Origin: Yponomeuta sedellus
Taxonomy: Eukaryota; Arthropoda; Insecta; Lepidoptera; Yponomeutidae
NCBI GenBank assembly: GCA_934045075.1
Contig: OW203725.1
Span: forward strand, 25,893,714 to 25,957,713
DNA: 64,000 nt
Direction: 5' to 3'
Shown here in pieces: positions 46,859-57,666 of this stretch; position 1 is the stretch's first letter; each line of letters begins with the position of its first letter. The position numbers and the translations under genes were made by a program. The notes under the pieces were generated by a model that worked only from the letters and a program-made list of their open reading frames with translations, was not told where the DNA came from and made no database searches.

Positions 46859-47782
46859 ACTTAAAATAAATGCTCTTCAACACAATTGATTGAACACGTG
46901 TTTCGCCGTTTTTTTCCAAATGTAACCCTTAAGGCAGTGAAAGAGGTTGCAAAATTTTGTTCCTTGAATCTTTTCCAAAATTGTACCTAGGGAGCTGAAA
47001 TTTTGCACAGAGGATCTATGTAGAATGTAGACAAGAAATGAGACCGTTTTTTTAAATTCAACCCCTAAGGGGGCGAAAAGGGTAGCCAAAATTTGTGCGG
47101 GAGGCATAAAGAATGTTGTCTAATTTACATGAAACTTAAAATAAATACTCTTCAACACAATTGATTGAACCTGTGTTTCACCGTTTTTTCTTAATTTAAC
47201 CCTTAAGGGAGTGTAAGAGGTTGTACAATTTTGTTCTTTGAATCTTTTCCAAAATTGTTTTTTTTTTCTTATTTTGCACAAATTGGCGGCCACTGCATTC
47301 TACATCACAGTATGGTTGTGTTTAAGTTCACTCCAAATATAGACTGACGGAAAAAGAGTAGTTTGTCGTCGTCATAGAAGCCATACAGTCAGGTAATATC
47401 GTTAGCAATTCGTTTTTACTTGACCGTGTATTCTTGGATGTTGTTGGGTAATATTACCTTTTGTAGGCGTGGACATTTTTGCAAGCCCGTTCACTCCCTT
47501 AAGGGTTAAATTTAGAAAAAACGGCAAAATACGTGTTCAATCAATTATGTTAAAGAGCATTTTAAGTTTCAAGAAAATTTGACAACATTCTTTACACCTC
47601 CCATACAAATTTGGGCAACCCTTTTCGCCCCCTTAGGGGTTGAATTAAAAAAAATCCGGTCTCATTCCTTGCCTACATTATATATAGACCCTCTGTGCAA
47701 AATTTCAGCTTCCTAGGTCTAACGGCTTGGGCTGGGCGTTGATGAGTGAGTCAGTCAGTCAGGACTTTGAATTTTATATATT

Positions 47783-48529
47783 AGCACAGGAGGGAAGAAC
47801 ATCTAATGTGGTATATAAAGAAGTATTATGAATTATTATAATCACAACTAACCCCCTGTCAATAACAACAAAGTAATCATACCCTCAGTTTCCGGATTTA
47901 CAGCTCACCCTTGGCGCTTGAGACATTACGTCCTTTTTTAAAGAATTTTTAATCGACACAGTTCATTTTTTATAATTAAAAAATCTATTGTTCTTCTACG
48001 ATTTGTCGCAGATTCAGATAATTTATCAGAACAAAAATCGTCTGCACATTTTATTGAAGCATGCTGAATAACTAAAGTCCACGCGGACGGAGTCGCGGGC
48101 AAAAAGCTAGTATGAAATATATACCTACATACCTACTCTGTGAAAGTGGGGTCACCTGTATTATTGTCATTATTGGTTACATCGTAGTTATTGTTATTTT
48201 TTTTTATTTTAAAACCCTTTAAATAATATTGACTTAATTCTGGATTCACTCGATATTTAATATTATGTTGAGAGAACATTCGTTTGAGTTAAAACGTTAT
48301 ACTACTCTATCTCTCTCTGTATCACTTTTGATTGGTATCGTATTATTTCGGATAAAACAATACACAGGTTGTTAGTTAAATTACACTTGATATTAAAGAT
48401 AAGTAGTTAGCTGAGATCATTTTGAAATTTAAATTAAATTTACTTTAGTTCACATAAGTATTAACAAGAGCGACTTTGCAATCGTATTATGTGAGTATCG
48501 TCCCGGTGTTTAAATTAGTCTGCCCATGT
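47783..48529. other. Non-coding spacer
   Basis: Contains the repeat end motif gtccacgcggacggagtcgc at 48,077-48,096, which usually terminates the same repeat type as the foldback arms. Otherwise it is AT-rich with no gene. Confidence 0.45.
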
Positions 48530-48965
48530 CCATCCTCTCGGCGGTTACTTGCGGGAGTGTCGGTGCTATCTGGCTCGGCGCGAGTGTGTGTACTGGCGAT
48601 GGCGGCGCGCGGCCGCGGCGGGGGAGTGCGGCGACGCCGAGCCAGCCCGACACCATGCTGAAAGCATTACGGTACTGGATGCGCAATCATCGCGGGAAAT
48701 GAATTTAAGTAACTGATGACGGTGGCGTCAATGAAATGGTTTTAATTTAATATTTGTACGGTCTACGTACTACAGTAAGTTGTATGTAGTGCATCCACAC
48801 CCAACGTCGCCGCAAGTAATTTTGAGTATTCATTATTGGTTTTGATCTGTATACCTACTCGTATTAATAGGTGAGCGTGAGCATGGGCGTACGCTCTAAT
48901 AATAAACGCCTTGCGACGTTACACTGCGCGCGCGCGTCGCGCCAGTCTGTGTGTGCACTGCGTCG
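48530..48965 (+). promoter_or_regulatory. Probable CpG-rich promoter and leader region of the F-box gene
   Basis: GC-rich patches at 48,530-48,660 and 48,920-48,965 lie just upstream of the F-box gene. A good 3' splice site (ttgctttcag) at 49,072-49,081 precedes the ATG at 49,114, so a non-coding first exon in this interval is likely. A short frame starting MLKALRYWMRNHRGK at 48,654 is too short to call. Confidence 0.35.
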
Positions 48966-49113
48966 TGATGATAAAACTACTACAGTGTGTATTTATTATA
49001 AAATATAATTAATGTTATAGTTTTTACGTCTACGTCTATTGTTATTGCGCAGAAAATAGGAAACTTTTAATTTGCTTTCAGGAAAATGAAATAATAAAAT
49101 AACAAATTGTGAA

Positions 49114-52100
49114 ATGCTAGAGTCGGAGAATGTGTGGGCGCGTGACAGCGTGCCGCTGCGACTAGTGCTGCGGCGACTAGATGCGCGCGCGCTGGCGCGG
49201 GCCGCGCGCGTGTGCGCGGGCTGGCGCGCCGCCGCCGCCGACGCGGGCGTGTGGCGCGCTGCGCTGCGCGCGCGGCTCACGCGCGGCGGCGGCGGGGGCG
49301 GGGGGGCGGAGGCCGCGCTGCGGGCCATGCGCGCCCCCGGCTCGCCGCGGCGCGACTGGCGCGGGGAGTGCGTTCGCGCCGAGGCGCCGTGGCGGCTGGA
49401 GCGCACCCTGGACGGGCTCTCGGGGGAGGAGGTGTGCGGCGCGGCGTTGTGCGCGTGCGGCTCGCGGCTCGCGCTCGGCGGCGCGGGGGGCGCGGCGAGC
49501 GTGTGGGAGGCCGCCGCCGGGGAGTGGGCGGCGGCGCGCGCGGTCGCGCGGCTGCAGCTCGGCGCGCGCTGGGCGGCCGTGATGCGCGTGCGCTGGGCGG
49601 GCGACTGCGTTCGGCTGCTGGTGGCTGGGCGGCTGGCGCTGAGCGAGCGCTGGGAGCTGTGCGTGTGGCACAGCGCGGGCGGCGGCGTGCTGCTGCGCGC
49701 GGACGTGGGGCCGGGCGGCGCGGCGTGCTGGGCGGGCGGCGGGCGCGCGCTGCTGGCGCTGGGCGCGCCGCTGCGCGCGGCCCGCGGCGCGGCGCTCAGC
49801 ACGCTGTGGCTGTACGCGGGCACGCAGCGCGCGCGCAGCGAGCACGCCGGCGTCGCGGCGACGCTGCTGCACGTGTGGAACGAGGAGGCCACGCATATCA
49901 GGTGCGTCCATCGCCGCAGCGCCCGGCGCTCCACCGGACGTGCTCGTCGGTCTTCTCAGTTTTCACAATAAGTATGTTTCGTTACAGTGAAGCGGTAGTT
50001 GTGGAAAATGAACAACAAACTCACCATAACAGCATCCAGAACGACGATGACTCAGAATTGGAATTAGAGGAGGTAAACAGATTTTAGGTATTCGGTTCTC
50101 CACAAAGAACCATTATAGATGTCCGTCCGTCTGTGTGTCTTTCTCTCTGTCTGTAAGTAGTCCGCGGCCAAACTTAGAGACGATTGGTACTAGAAAGCTG
50201 AAATTTGGCATAGGCGTTTGTTATAGGCGACAATTTGTTATTCAGCTTTTAGTTATTCATGTTTATTCTAGTGGCATTTTGTAAGTTGCTGATAGTTCAA
50301 TCTGCCAATCTGAATAAATAAATATTAATTATGAAACACACAAATAAATATTAATTATGACAGTATTCTTAACTACCACGCATGCCCGCCGCGGATTGGC
50401 GATTTCAAACGTAGTTAAACACCTCAGGCACTAAGATTTCCTCACGGTGATTTCCTCTACTGTAGAAGGACCAGAACCTCTACTCTCGCCACCATACAAT
50501 TAGTTTCGGAAATAGGCTGCAAACAGAAACCCAGCATGGCGAACTCTGAAAAACGGAAACGAAATGCAGACAAGCCAGAGAAGCTTTACTAACAATGTCG
50601 AAGCGCCTCACACGCAGCTTGCTGCATCTGAGGAGTTGCGATCTGCGCAAAGCTTAGCACTTATGACGGGCCAATGCCCATTGAATCAAAACTTCCACAC
50701 TTTGGGATTGACCGACAGCGTGTTATGCCGAGGATGCTTCAAGGAAGACGAAACACCCGCCCACGTGACCATTCACTGTGAGAGCGTGAAAGTGTAAAGG
50801 ACATAGACCACGGGAAAGCTGGGATCCCTTCGGGAGGCCAGCGGTAACATTGCACTGCTTGCTTCTTCTTATGCTATCTTCGGTTAGAGCAGACGGTCCC
50901 GCTCCTCTCGGTTAATAACGAAATTAAAAGGGCTGAATGGTGAAATTTCGTACAAAATCTATTGAAACTAGATGATGAAGTAATTTGTTCTGGAAAGCAG
51001 GTAAGGGTTCTCCTTCTACGTGACCCTACGCTGCGCGTGAGCCGAGTCGTACTTGGTCTGTTTGGTCAAAAGTATGCAATAGCAATCGGCGTGTGTGTGT
51101 GTGTGTGCAGGTGTTGGTGCTGGGGCTGGGTCCGTGCGGCGTGGGCGCGTGGCGCGTGCGCGCGCGCGCGCTGCCGCGGCACGACGCGGCGGCGCGCGGC
51201 TCGCTGGCGGAGCGCGTGGCGCACGCGCGCCGGCGCCGGCTGCTGCCGCCGGAGCCGGCGCCCGAGCCGCCGGAGCCGGACGAGGCGGCGCTGCGCGCGC
51301 TCTGCACGCCGCCGGCCGCGCGGCTCGCGCTGCCGGCGCGCCTGCTCGGCCTCGAGCCCGCCGGCGACGGGTGCGTTACCGTTACCTGTTTGCTTACGAT
51401 TCCCATAGTGTGAGATCACGTTCCAGTGCCATAGGTCATCACTGGTAATACACACTGGTTGTATAATTTTGTCTTGAGGGATTAGGTACATTGGAAGAAA
51501 ATACTTTTTAAGTTTCCCGAATGTTGCCCAGCCGAATTCGATTTGACGATTGATCTCTTTCGTGAAAATTTTATTATTACTTAGTAAATATAAGTAAACA
51601 TTCTAACATCATTGTGTGTTGTGAAGATTGTGTTTTCAGCCTTAGAATATATACTACTACGCTAGAGGACATCGCGACTAACCTTATTGCGGTCACGTTT
51701 TGCGGTAGAACTAACAGCATTCCATTTTAGGTACATTAGTCCACGAAGAGCGCTTGCCGCGTAAACACAATTTTAGACATTACGAAAAATACCTTCATGT
51801 GTGATTAAATGTGGCAAGAAGAACTCAAAAAATAGAAAAAACGACGAAATCACTTTTAGTCAAAAAGTTCTGCAAAGCTCTTAACAAAACGGTGGTCACA
51901 ATTTTTTTTTGTCCTGTCACAGCGGCGGTTAAAATGGCGGTCAGTTCATTGATTATTAAAAACCGAAGTGTCAAAGTCACTAACCTCCATCGTACCAGTG
52001 AAGATATTAAAATATTTAAAAACCTATTTAGAGGCTAAAAATTTCACCCATGCCGGGATTCGAACCCGCAACTTCTGGCTATCCGTACCAGCGCTCTACC

Positions 52101-55100
52101 AATTTAAATTTGTTCCTTAGCACGGGTTAGTGCATTAAAAATAAAAAAATAGTGTAATATTAAAATATTGTTTAGCGTGTTCATAATTAATTTTTTTATG
52201 GCTATTCACTGAGTTATAGATGGAATAAATTCAGAAAAAACTTTTCTTTTCATTATATCGGTGATATTATTTTGTAGTTTCGGTGTAGCTTCCGTAAAAC
52301 TGGTTGATCTATGAACTGCTATCAGTGTTACCAGTATAGTCAGTGTTAAAAAAGGAGTTCGGTTAACAGCATACAAATATCAGTGAGAATAAAAAAACTG
52401 ACGATTTCCGTCGAATCCAATTACTAATCTGAAAGACTAATTTGGCATGGAAACATTGATAAAGTGTACACATTTTTTAAATCCACCAAGATAATTTAAA
52501 ATGAGTTGAAGAGTTTTATCGGGGTGCGCTTAAATATCACTGTTGGCAACATTGGTTATTGTATTGTGCGACACAAAGGTTGGGAGGCCCTCTCTATCTT
52601 CTTCTTCTTCTTCAGGCTACATTATGTAGTCCACTGCTGGACATAGCCCTCCCCTCTCTATACGTAGTATAGTATATACTCTAAGTTTTCAGCAATTGGA
52701 TTTATGCGATGGTTCGCTTATTGTGCATTGTTTATTATGTTTGTAAAGTGTGCGTCTGTTGAAAAGCTTACTTTATAAGAAGTAATAAATATAAAATAGA
52801 TACGTTCGTTCCACTATCAAAAAAATCTTCAATGTGAATAAAACCACACTTACAACCATAAACGTTCAGATAATGTGTGCCTTAATTTATCTCAATATAA
52901 TGGCCGGTGAGTGGTAACGAGCCAAGATCCAGATCCTCAGTATTCGGGTTCGTTTGTTCTAATTATATGTGAAACTTAATAAAGCTTACATATTCAATTC
53001 TTAGGGATCGAGCTGCTGTCTATTGTTTTGTACTATACCTATTAGGTATGTATTTTCTGTCCGTGGCTAATTTAATTTTGGTTACAAATAAATTCATTTC
53101 GTTTCATAAGTAGTCCGCAATATCTATGCATAAAATTATAGAGCAAATCATTTATTTTAAAGATTATTTATTTTTAGTAGTCCGGGAATCTGGTATCTGA
53201 CATTGTTACGAAGATCGAATGTCGTTCGATCGAAAGAGGTAGGTACTAGGCTTCTATTCTACATAGAAGTATGGATTTTTCACTTAAGTACTTAATTTCA
53301 CTGTCACTTTTTACAGCCGATGATTTGGAATTTTTATTTTTATTTAAAAAAAATTATTTCACAATGTTTTGTGAATGCAACCTTAATAACTACGCGTGCC
53401 TTTAGAATATTTTTTTATAAGGGACTAGTAACCACGACAGTAAAATTGTGTATTATGACTTAAATTCTAGTTTTATAGGTGCAACGGTATATATATTGTG
53501 TGTATATGTATGTATTGAAGTATGCCCAGTGGTGGGGGGAGTGGTTGCAGGACGGCGGCGCAGCAGGGAAACAACAGGAACGGTTGATCACATTTTAATT
53601 AATACATCGTTAAGACTCCAGTCTCTTAACTCCCTTCTTCTAGTCTTACACTAGCTTATATAATAATCCTACGTGCCTTGGGAGGAGTTGTCTATATTTC
53701 AGATACGTGAAGGCATGTGGCGTGATGATGTTATTTGCCTATCACAGTATATATATAGCGTCCAGTAGATACGCTTTTGGGCGCAAGCTCAGAGCGTATT
53801 TGCTGGAGCTTCAGAAACCGTTGCTCCACTCCCTTCCAACCTCTCGCCGCAAAAACAGACACGAGTCTGTAATCGCATAGTAGGGTTGTGCCACATTGTA
53901 TATGTCTATATATCTTGTATTCTTTTTATATTTAAGTACAGGGTGGCCAAATAACAGGTATACACTTTCGTTTTGTAATTTTATTCTATGAAATATAAAA
54001 TATATTAGGTATTTCTTGTTAAATATAGCATTTGGGGCCGGCAGTTAAACATGGAAAATAATGTCAGACAAATGTCCACCTCTAGCAGCATCGCAGATGC
54101 GAACCCTTTTCACCGCGTTTTTCATCACATTTTCACACATTTATTTCCGTGACTGTGTCTCGAATATTTTGTTTTAATTGCTGAAGATTCATTGGCCTGT
54201 TAGCATAGACACGTCCCTTTAGATAGCCCCACAGAAAAAAGTCAGGAGCTGTTAAATCAGGCGATCTTGGGGGCCAATCAATGACACCCTTTCTCGAAAT
54301 TAATCGACCGGGAAACATTCTTTTTAATTTAAAAACCTATTTAGAGGCTAAAAATTTCACCCATGCCGGGATTCGAACCCGCAACCTCTGGCTATCCGTA
54401 CCAGCGCTCTACCAATTGAGCCAATGGGCGACTCACGGCATCAGTGAAATTTCGAACCTCTTTACAATATTCTCTGTATTACGTACAGGCAGCGACATCT
54501 GACTTAAGCAAATTGCATTACTTACAGCCCCGACCACCTACTTTGCAGTTAGGTTTTAACATCGGAACGATATCACTGTACCCACATGATTACACTATTT
54601 TTATTTTTTAATGCACTAACCCGTGCTAAGGAACAAATTTAAAAACCTATTTAGACGCTAAAAATTTCACCCATGCCGGGATTCGAACCCGCAACCTCTG
54701 GCTATCCGTACCAGCGCTCTACCAATTGAGCCAATGGGCGACTCGCTGCCTGTACGTAATACAGAGAATATTGTAAAGAGGTTCGAAATTTCACTGATGC
54801 CGTGAGTCGCCCATTGGCTCAATTGGTAGAGCGCTGGTACGGATAGCCAGAGGTTGCAGGTTCGAATCCCGGCATGGGTAAAAAATTTTTAGCCTCTAAA
54901 TAGGTTTTTAAATTTGTTCCTTAGCACGGGTTAGTGCATTAAAAAATAAAAATAGTGTATTCTTTTTAATGTTTTTACTGTGGCTCGTGCCGTGTGACAT
55001 GTGGCCCCGTCTTGTTTAACCACATGTTTCCTAAGCCCAATTGATTCACTTGATTCGAGAAAAAATTGATAATCATCTCATGGTACCGATCTCCATTCAC

Positions 55101-57499
55101 TGTAACAGCATCACCCATAGCATTTTCAAAGAAATAACTACCCCTCCTGACCAAATTCTACACCAAACTGTTACTCGACGAGGATGCAGTGGTCGTTCGT
55201 GAATCAAAGAAGGTAGTTCTTCTCCTCAATAGCGAGAATTTTGTTTATTAACAAATCCGCTGAGATCGAAATGAGCTTCGTCACTCATAGGCTGCAATTT
55301 TCTCAGATTTTCCGCAATACATGATTGGGTTGAGTAAAACGTTTTATTAATTAAAACACGTTGTTCTGTCGTACAACGCTCCATAATAAATTTGTTGTAT
55401 CTACACAAAGTAATTTTCATGCAACAACTGTTCTATTTACCGCCAAAACAAAATGGCGGCAAAAAAAAGTTGTATACCTCCAAGTTGGCCACCTTGTATA
55501 TACATGTGTGCGAATTTATTATATCTAATTACATTTATCTTTAACTCAATATAATTATTAGAGCTAGTTATTTATTTGTGTATAATTTTATTTGTATATT
55601 ATTGTAGCTTATTATATCACGTAGTCTATGAAGTATTTAAGTATCTTTTTCATCCTGTACTTATACTTAATACGTTTTCTATTCATATGGGTATTATTCT
55701 ATATAACATAATAAGTACTCTACTCTATACGGTATTATTAATTCTTTAGTATTGTTATTGCCCATGATTATTATTATCGCACCGCAGTCTGTGACGCTCG
55801 TGGGGTAGCACATGGCACTGACTGAAAATCAGCGCTGAAGGCTTGTCCATCAGCATATTGCTGAGTCAGCTGCCATTTATAGCAGCAGTGACACGCCGTG
55901 ACCTTTCGTTTTTCTTCGTTCTTTTTGTTTTTTGTGAATGTTATGTTTAGGAATGTTTTAAATTTGTTACTGTGGCGTGTGAACTGTTTCTTTAATAAAT
56001 GTTTTTCTTCTTCTTCATATTATATATCTAGGTATTATTGGGCTATTCTAGGAAGGGATGTACGAAAGGAGTAATATGCGCGTGAGTCGCGTGACCACCT
56101 ATTATAGGTCAAGGACTACTCATACCATAATAATTAAAACATGTTTATTTATCACATAACAGATTAATATCATGACAGTGTTGGTTTTTAGTGCCTCCCC
56201 CATTGTTCAGGCGGGTGGCAGCGGCGTGCGCGGGTGCGGGCGCGGGGGGGGTGTGCGTGTGCGTGCTGGGCGCGCGCGGCGCCGCGCTGCAGCTGCTGCG
56301 CGTGCTGCGCGCCCCCGCCGCCCCGCCCCCCGCGCCGCACTACCGCCTCGCCCCCGCCGCCCCCGCCGCCGCACACTTCCTCGGCACGTGAGTCCCGCTC
56401 CCGCTCACCAGCATGATGACACGGTATTGTGTTGCTGAAATTGCAATCCAAGTGTTGAACCTGGTCGGACTCTCCCGACAAAAAGCCTAGTAAGTTTGTT
56501 CGGATACAATCCAATGAACTGTTGGACGTTGAAAAAATTTTTTTTAATACAGTTGCTCAAAAAGTGGCGTATTACAGGGACGTATAGCGTGCGGGATGTG
56601 GGCTATTACACACTCGTGCTTTTTTTTTACCTTTACCGCACTCGTGCCTTTTCTTTCCTAACTGTCAAAATAATGTCTATTAAAAAATAAAACTAACCAT
56701 GAAGTTTTTACTAAAAAAGTTCATAGAAGTTTTTATGGGCTACTAATTTGTTTCAATATCAGATTTAATGATTTGATTGAATGAGTTAAGTTAGGTTTAA
56801 TTTCATTTCATCTCATTAAATTTCATTTTCATTTCATATAATAAAAAAATCTACTGAAGACTTGGCTGTATGGGCATAGTTCCCTTTGCCTTCTAGAATG
56901 GGTGAAGAAAAAAAATCTCTGCTTATATTTTTTTACGGTTGGCGCCATTTTCCAAATAATTTTTCTTTACTATATTGCAAATTTTTTTCGCAACTGTATT
57001 AAAAACAGTCGTTCAGTACAGTACACGTGCGGAACCGTTATTGCCTTCGGCTGCGCCTCGGCTCGGGTAGACATTTGTCGAAACTCTTTGCAATGACAGC
57101 CTTTCCGCAGTTGTAATGAAATACACTATAATCTGCGTTTTCGCAGGCCTGCAGGTGATGGCCGCGGCGGGGTGCAGCTGTGGGGGGCGGGCGCGGGAGC
57201 GGTGTTGACGCCCCTGCCGCATCCCTCACCCGCCGTGGCCCTGCTGCTGCCCCGCGCCCGCCCCCGCGCGCCTCGACCGCACACCGCACTCGTCTGTGCC
57301 GGCACGCACCTCTACGTAAGTAACGGTACTAAGTACCCACACACCCAGTAAAAGTACAAGTTCATCTGTGGAAACAACACGACTTTTAACCCGACTAAAG
57401 TTAGATTAGTGTCATCGTTATAAATGTGGGGCCCTCTTAAGGATTAAAATCAATTGCTTTGGCCCTCAGGTTTGGACATGCGCAGCGCCAGCCGAGTAA
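49114..57499 (+). CDS. F-box and WD-repeat protein resembling FBXW5, seven exons
   Basis: Exons: 49114-49901, 49988-50072, ~50972-51000, 51111-51370, 56211-56387, 57147-57315 and 57470-57499. FBXW5 is a substrate receptor of Cullin-RING ubiquitin ligases. The F-box is at residues 10-50 (SVPLRLVLRRLDARALARAA, then VCAGWRAAAADAGVWRAALR). WD-like strands follow. Parallels to vertebrate FBXW5 that I recall are the DEVICSGKQ-VLVLGLGPCG junction (DHVIDIHGHIIGMGLSPD), the VCVCVLG...LRVLRAP block, and GRGGVQLW near the end. Joins from exon 4 on fit in phase. The exon 2 to 3 join does not (phase 0 meets phase 1), so an exon between 50,072 and 50,972 is missing or unrecognised. Exons are extremely GC-rich and Ala/Arg-heavy. 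The end (VWTCAAPAE) is shorter than in vertebrates. The nucleotide start context is ordinary. Confidence 0.72.
50090..50260 (+). repeat. Fragment of the GGTTCC/PuCTGAAATTT arthropod repeat in an intron
   Basis: Reads gtccgtccgtctgtgtgtc, then tactagaaagctgaaatttg, the same text family as 2,072-2,210 and the foldback arms. It lies in the second intron of the F-box gene, where an exon seems to be missing. Confidence 0.5.
50560..50905 (+). pseudogene. LINE ORF2 3' remnant (RNase H / C-terminal region)
   Basis: About 75 codons read LALMTGQCPLNQNFHTLGL, then DSVLCRGCFKEDETPAHVTI, the Cys/His segment near the end of jockey-like ORF2 proteins (GHC..H..LG...C..C..E.ET..H). The following 100 bp, including aagctgggatcccttcggg, are typical LINE 3' text. 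It sits in the second intron of the F-box gene. Confidence 0.6.
52017..52156. repeat. Foldback SINE with 13-bp target duplication
   Basis: An inverted tail and inverted tRNA-like body (to ctctaccaa) are joined directly to a sense tail (tttaaatttgttccttagc) that ends aaatagtgta. The flanks share atattaaaatatt (52,004-52,016 and 52,157-52,169). It lies in the long fourth intron of the F-box gene. Confidence 0.8.
52595..52665 (+). repeat. Moth interspersed repeat fragment
   Basis: Contains cttcttcttcttcaggctac followed by tagtccactgctggacata, a phrase very common in moth intergenic DNA. Only a piece is present. Confidence 0.5.
52666..53938. other. Intron sequence, nothing recognised
   Basis: Long AT-rich part of the F-box gene intron. 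No exon, repeat boundary or regulatory site is supported. Confidence 0.4.
53939..55496 (-). mobile_element. Tc/mariner-like element with TA target site, interrupted by a SINE
   Basis: The ends match as imperfect inverted repeats: cagggtggccaaataac with ggtatacactttcg at the left, and the complement of ggtatac..ttggccaccttg at the right. TA lies on both sides (53,937-53,938 and 55,497-55,498). On the minus strand the transposase can be read in pieces. The N-terminus (MERCTTEQRVLINKTFY, start 55,384) jumps directly to SDEAHFDLSGFVNKQN, so about 100 residues are deleted. A KQDGATCHTARAT block (second catalytic Asp) follows, then the SINE insertion, then WPPRSPDLTAPDFFLWGYLK (third-Asp region). 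It is a dead copy, inside the fourth intron of the F-box gene. Confidence 0.8.
54329..54958. repeat. Compound foldback SINE nested in the Tc-like element, 12-bp target duplication
   Basis: This is the most complete foldback copy. It has a full inverted SINE (tail, tRNA-like body, head), an inverted tail plus body again (54,600-54,745), and a sense SINE with head, body (54,805-54,875) and tail to aaaatagtgt. It is flanked by attctttttaat at 54,317-54,328 and 54,959-54,970. The target lies between the second- and third-Asp regions of the transposase. Confidence 0.85.
55497..56210. other. Intron sequence, nothing certain
   Basis: Contains an ordinary AT-rich run and a mixed block at 55,780-55,990 that may be an unrecognised repeat. 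The 3' splice site for the next F-box exon is at 56,210. Confidence 0.4.
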
Positions 57500-57666
57500 A
57501 TCATTCGTAAGTCACTTGGTGTCCCGTGTGAGGCCTACGAGTTTTAACATGAAACAAACACTTTAAAATTTTTCAAAATGTGTCAGCAATCTATAGTGCC
57601 ACGGGGCATGGCCCACAGGAGTGGTGCGCTGGCAGTAGGCTGCTCCTTCACGACCCGCACACACAC

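Larger units (their letters stand above)
45072..47035 (+). repeat. About 1-kb tandem duplication inside the foldback element
   Basis: Text from about 45,072 to 46,030 recurs from about 46,031 to 47,035, starting aattcaacccctaagagggc in both copies. The offset is 959 bp at the left and 1,018 bp at the right, because the first copy lacks about 59 bp near 45,450. Both copies carry the same palindromic SINE insertion, so the duplication came after that insertion. Confidence 0.8.
44023..47782. mobile_element. Large inverted-repeat (foldback) element with about 550-bp arms
   Basis: The left arm (44,023-44,572) and the right arm (47,243-47,782) are nearly identical inverted copies. They open with aaaattcaatgtcctgag and proceed through ctcactcatcaacgcccagc, gcacagagggtctat, aacccctaagggggcg and gtccacgcctacaaaagg. 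The 2.7-kb centre is filled with diverged copies of the block that starts ggaagctgaaattttgcac (at least eight). No transposase frame is visible, so it is non-autonomous. The arms share the text of a very common arthropod interspersed repeat. A related end motif, gagtcgcgggcaaaaagcta, lies outside at 48,092. Confidence 0.8.

Noticed and set aside
49177..50087. Several long open frames on both strands over F-box exon 1
   Set aside because: High GC removes stops in all frames; only one frame has an F-box and continues across splice sites.
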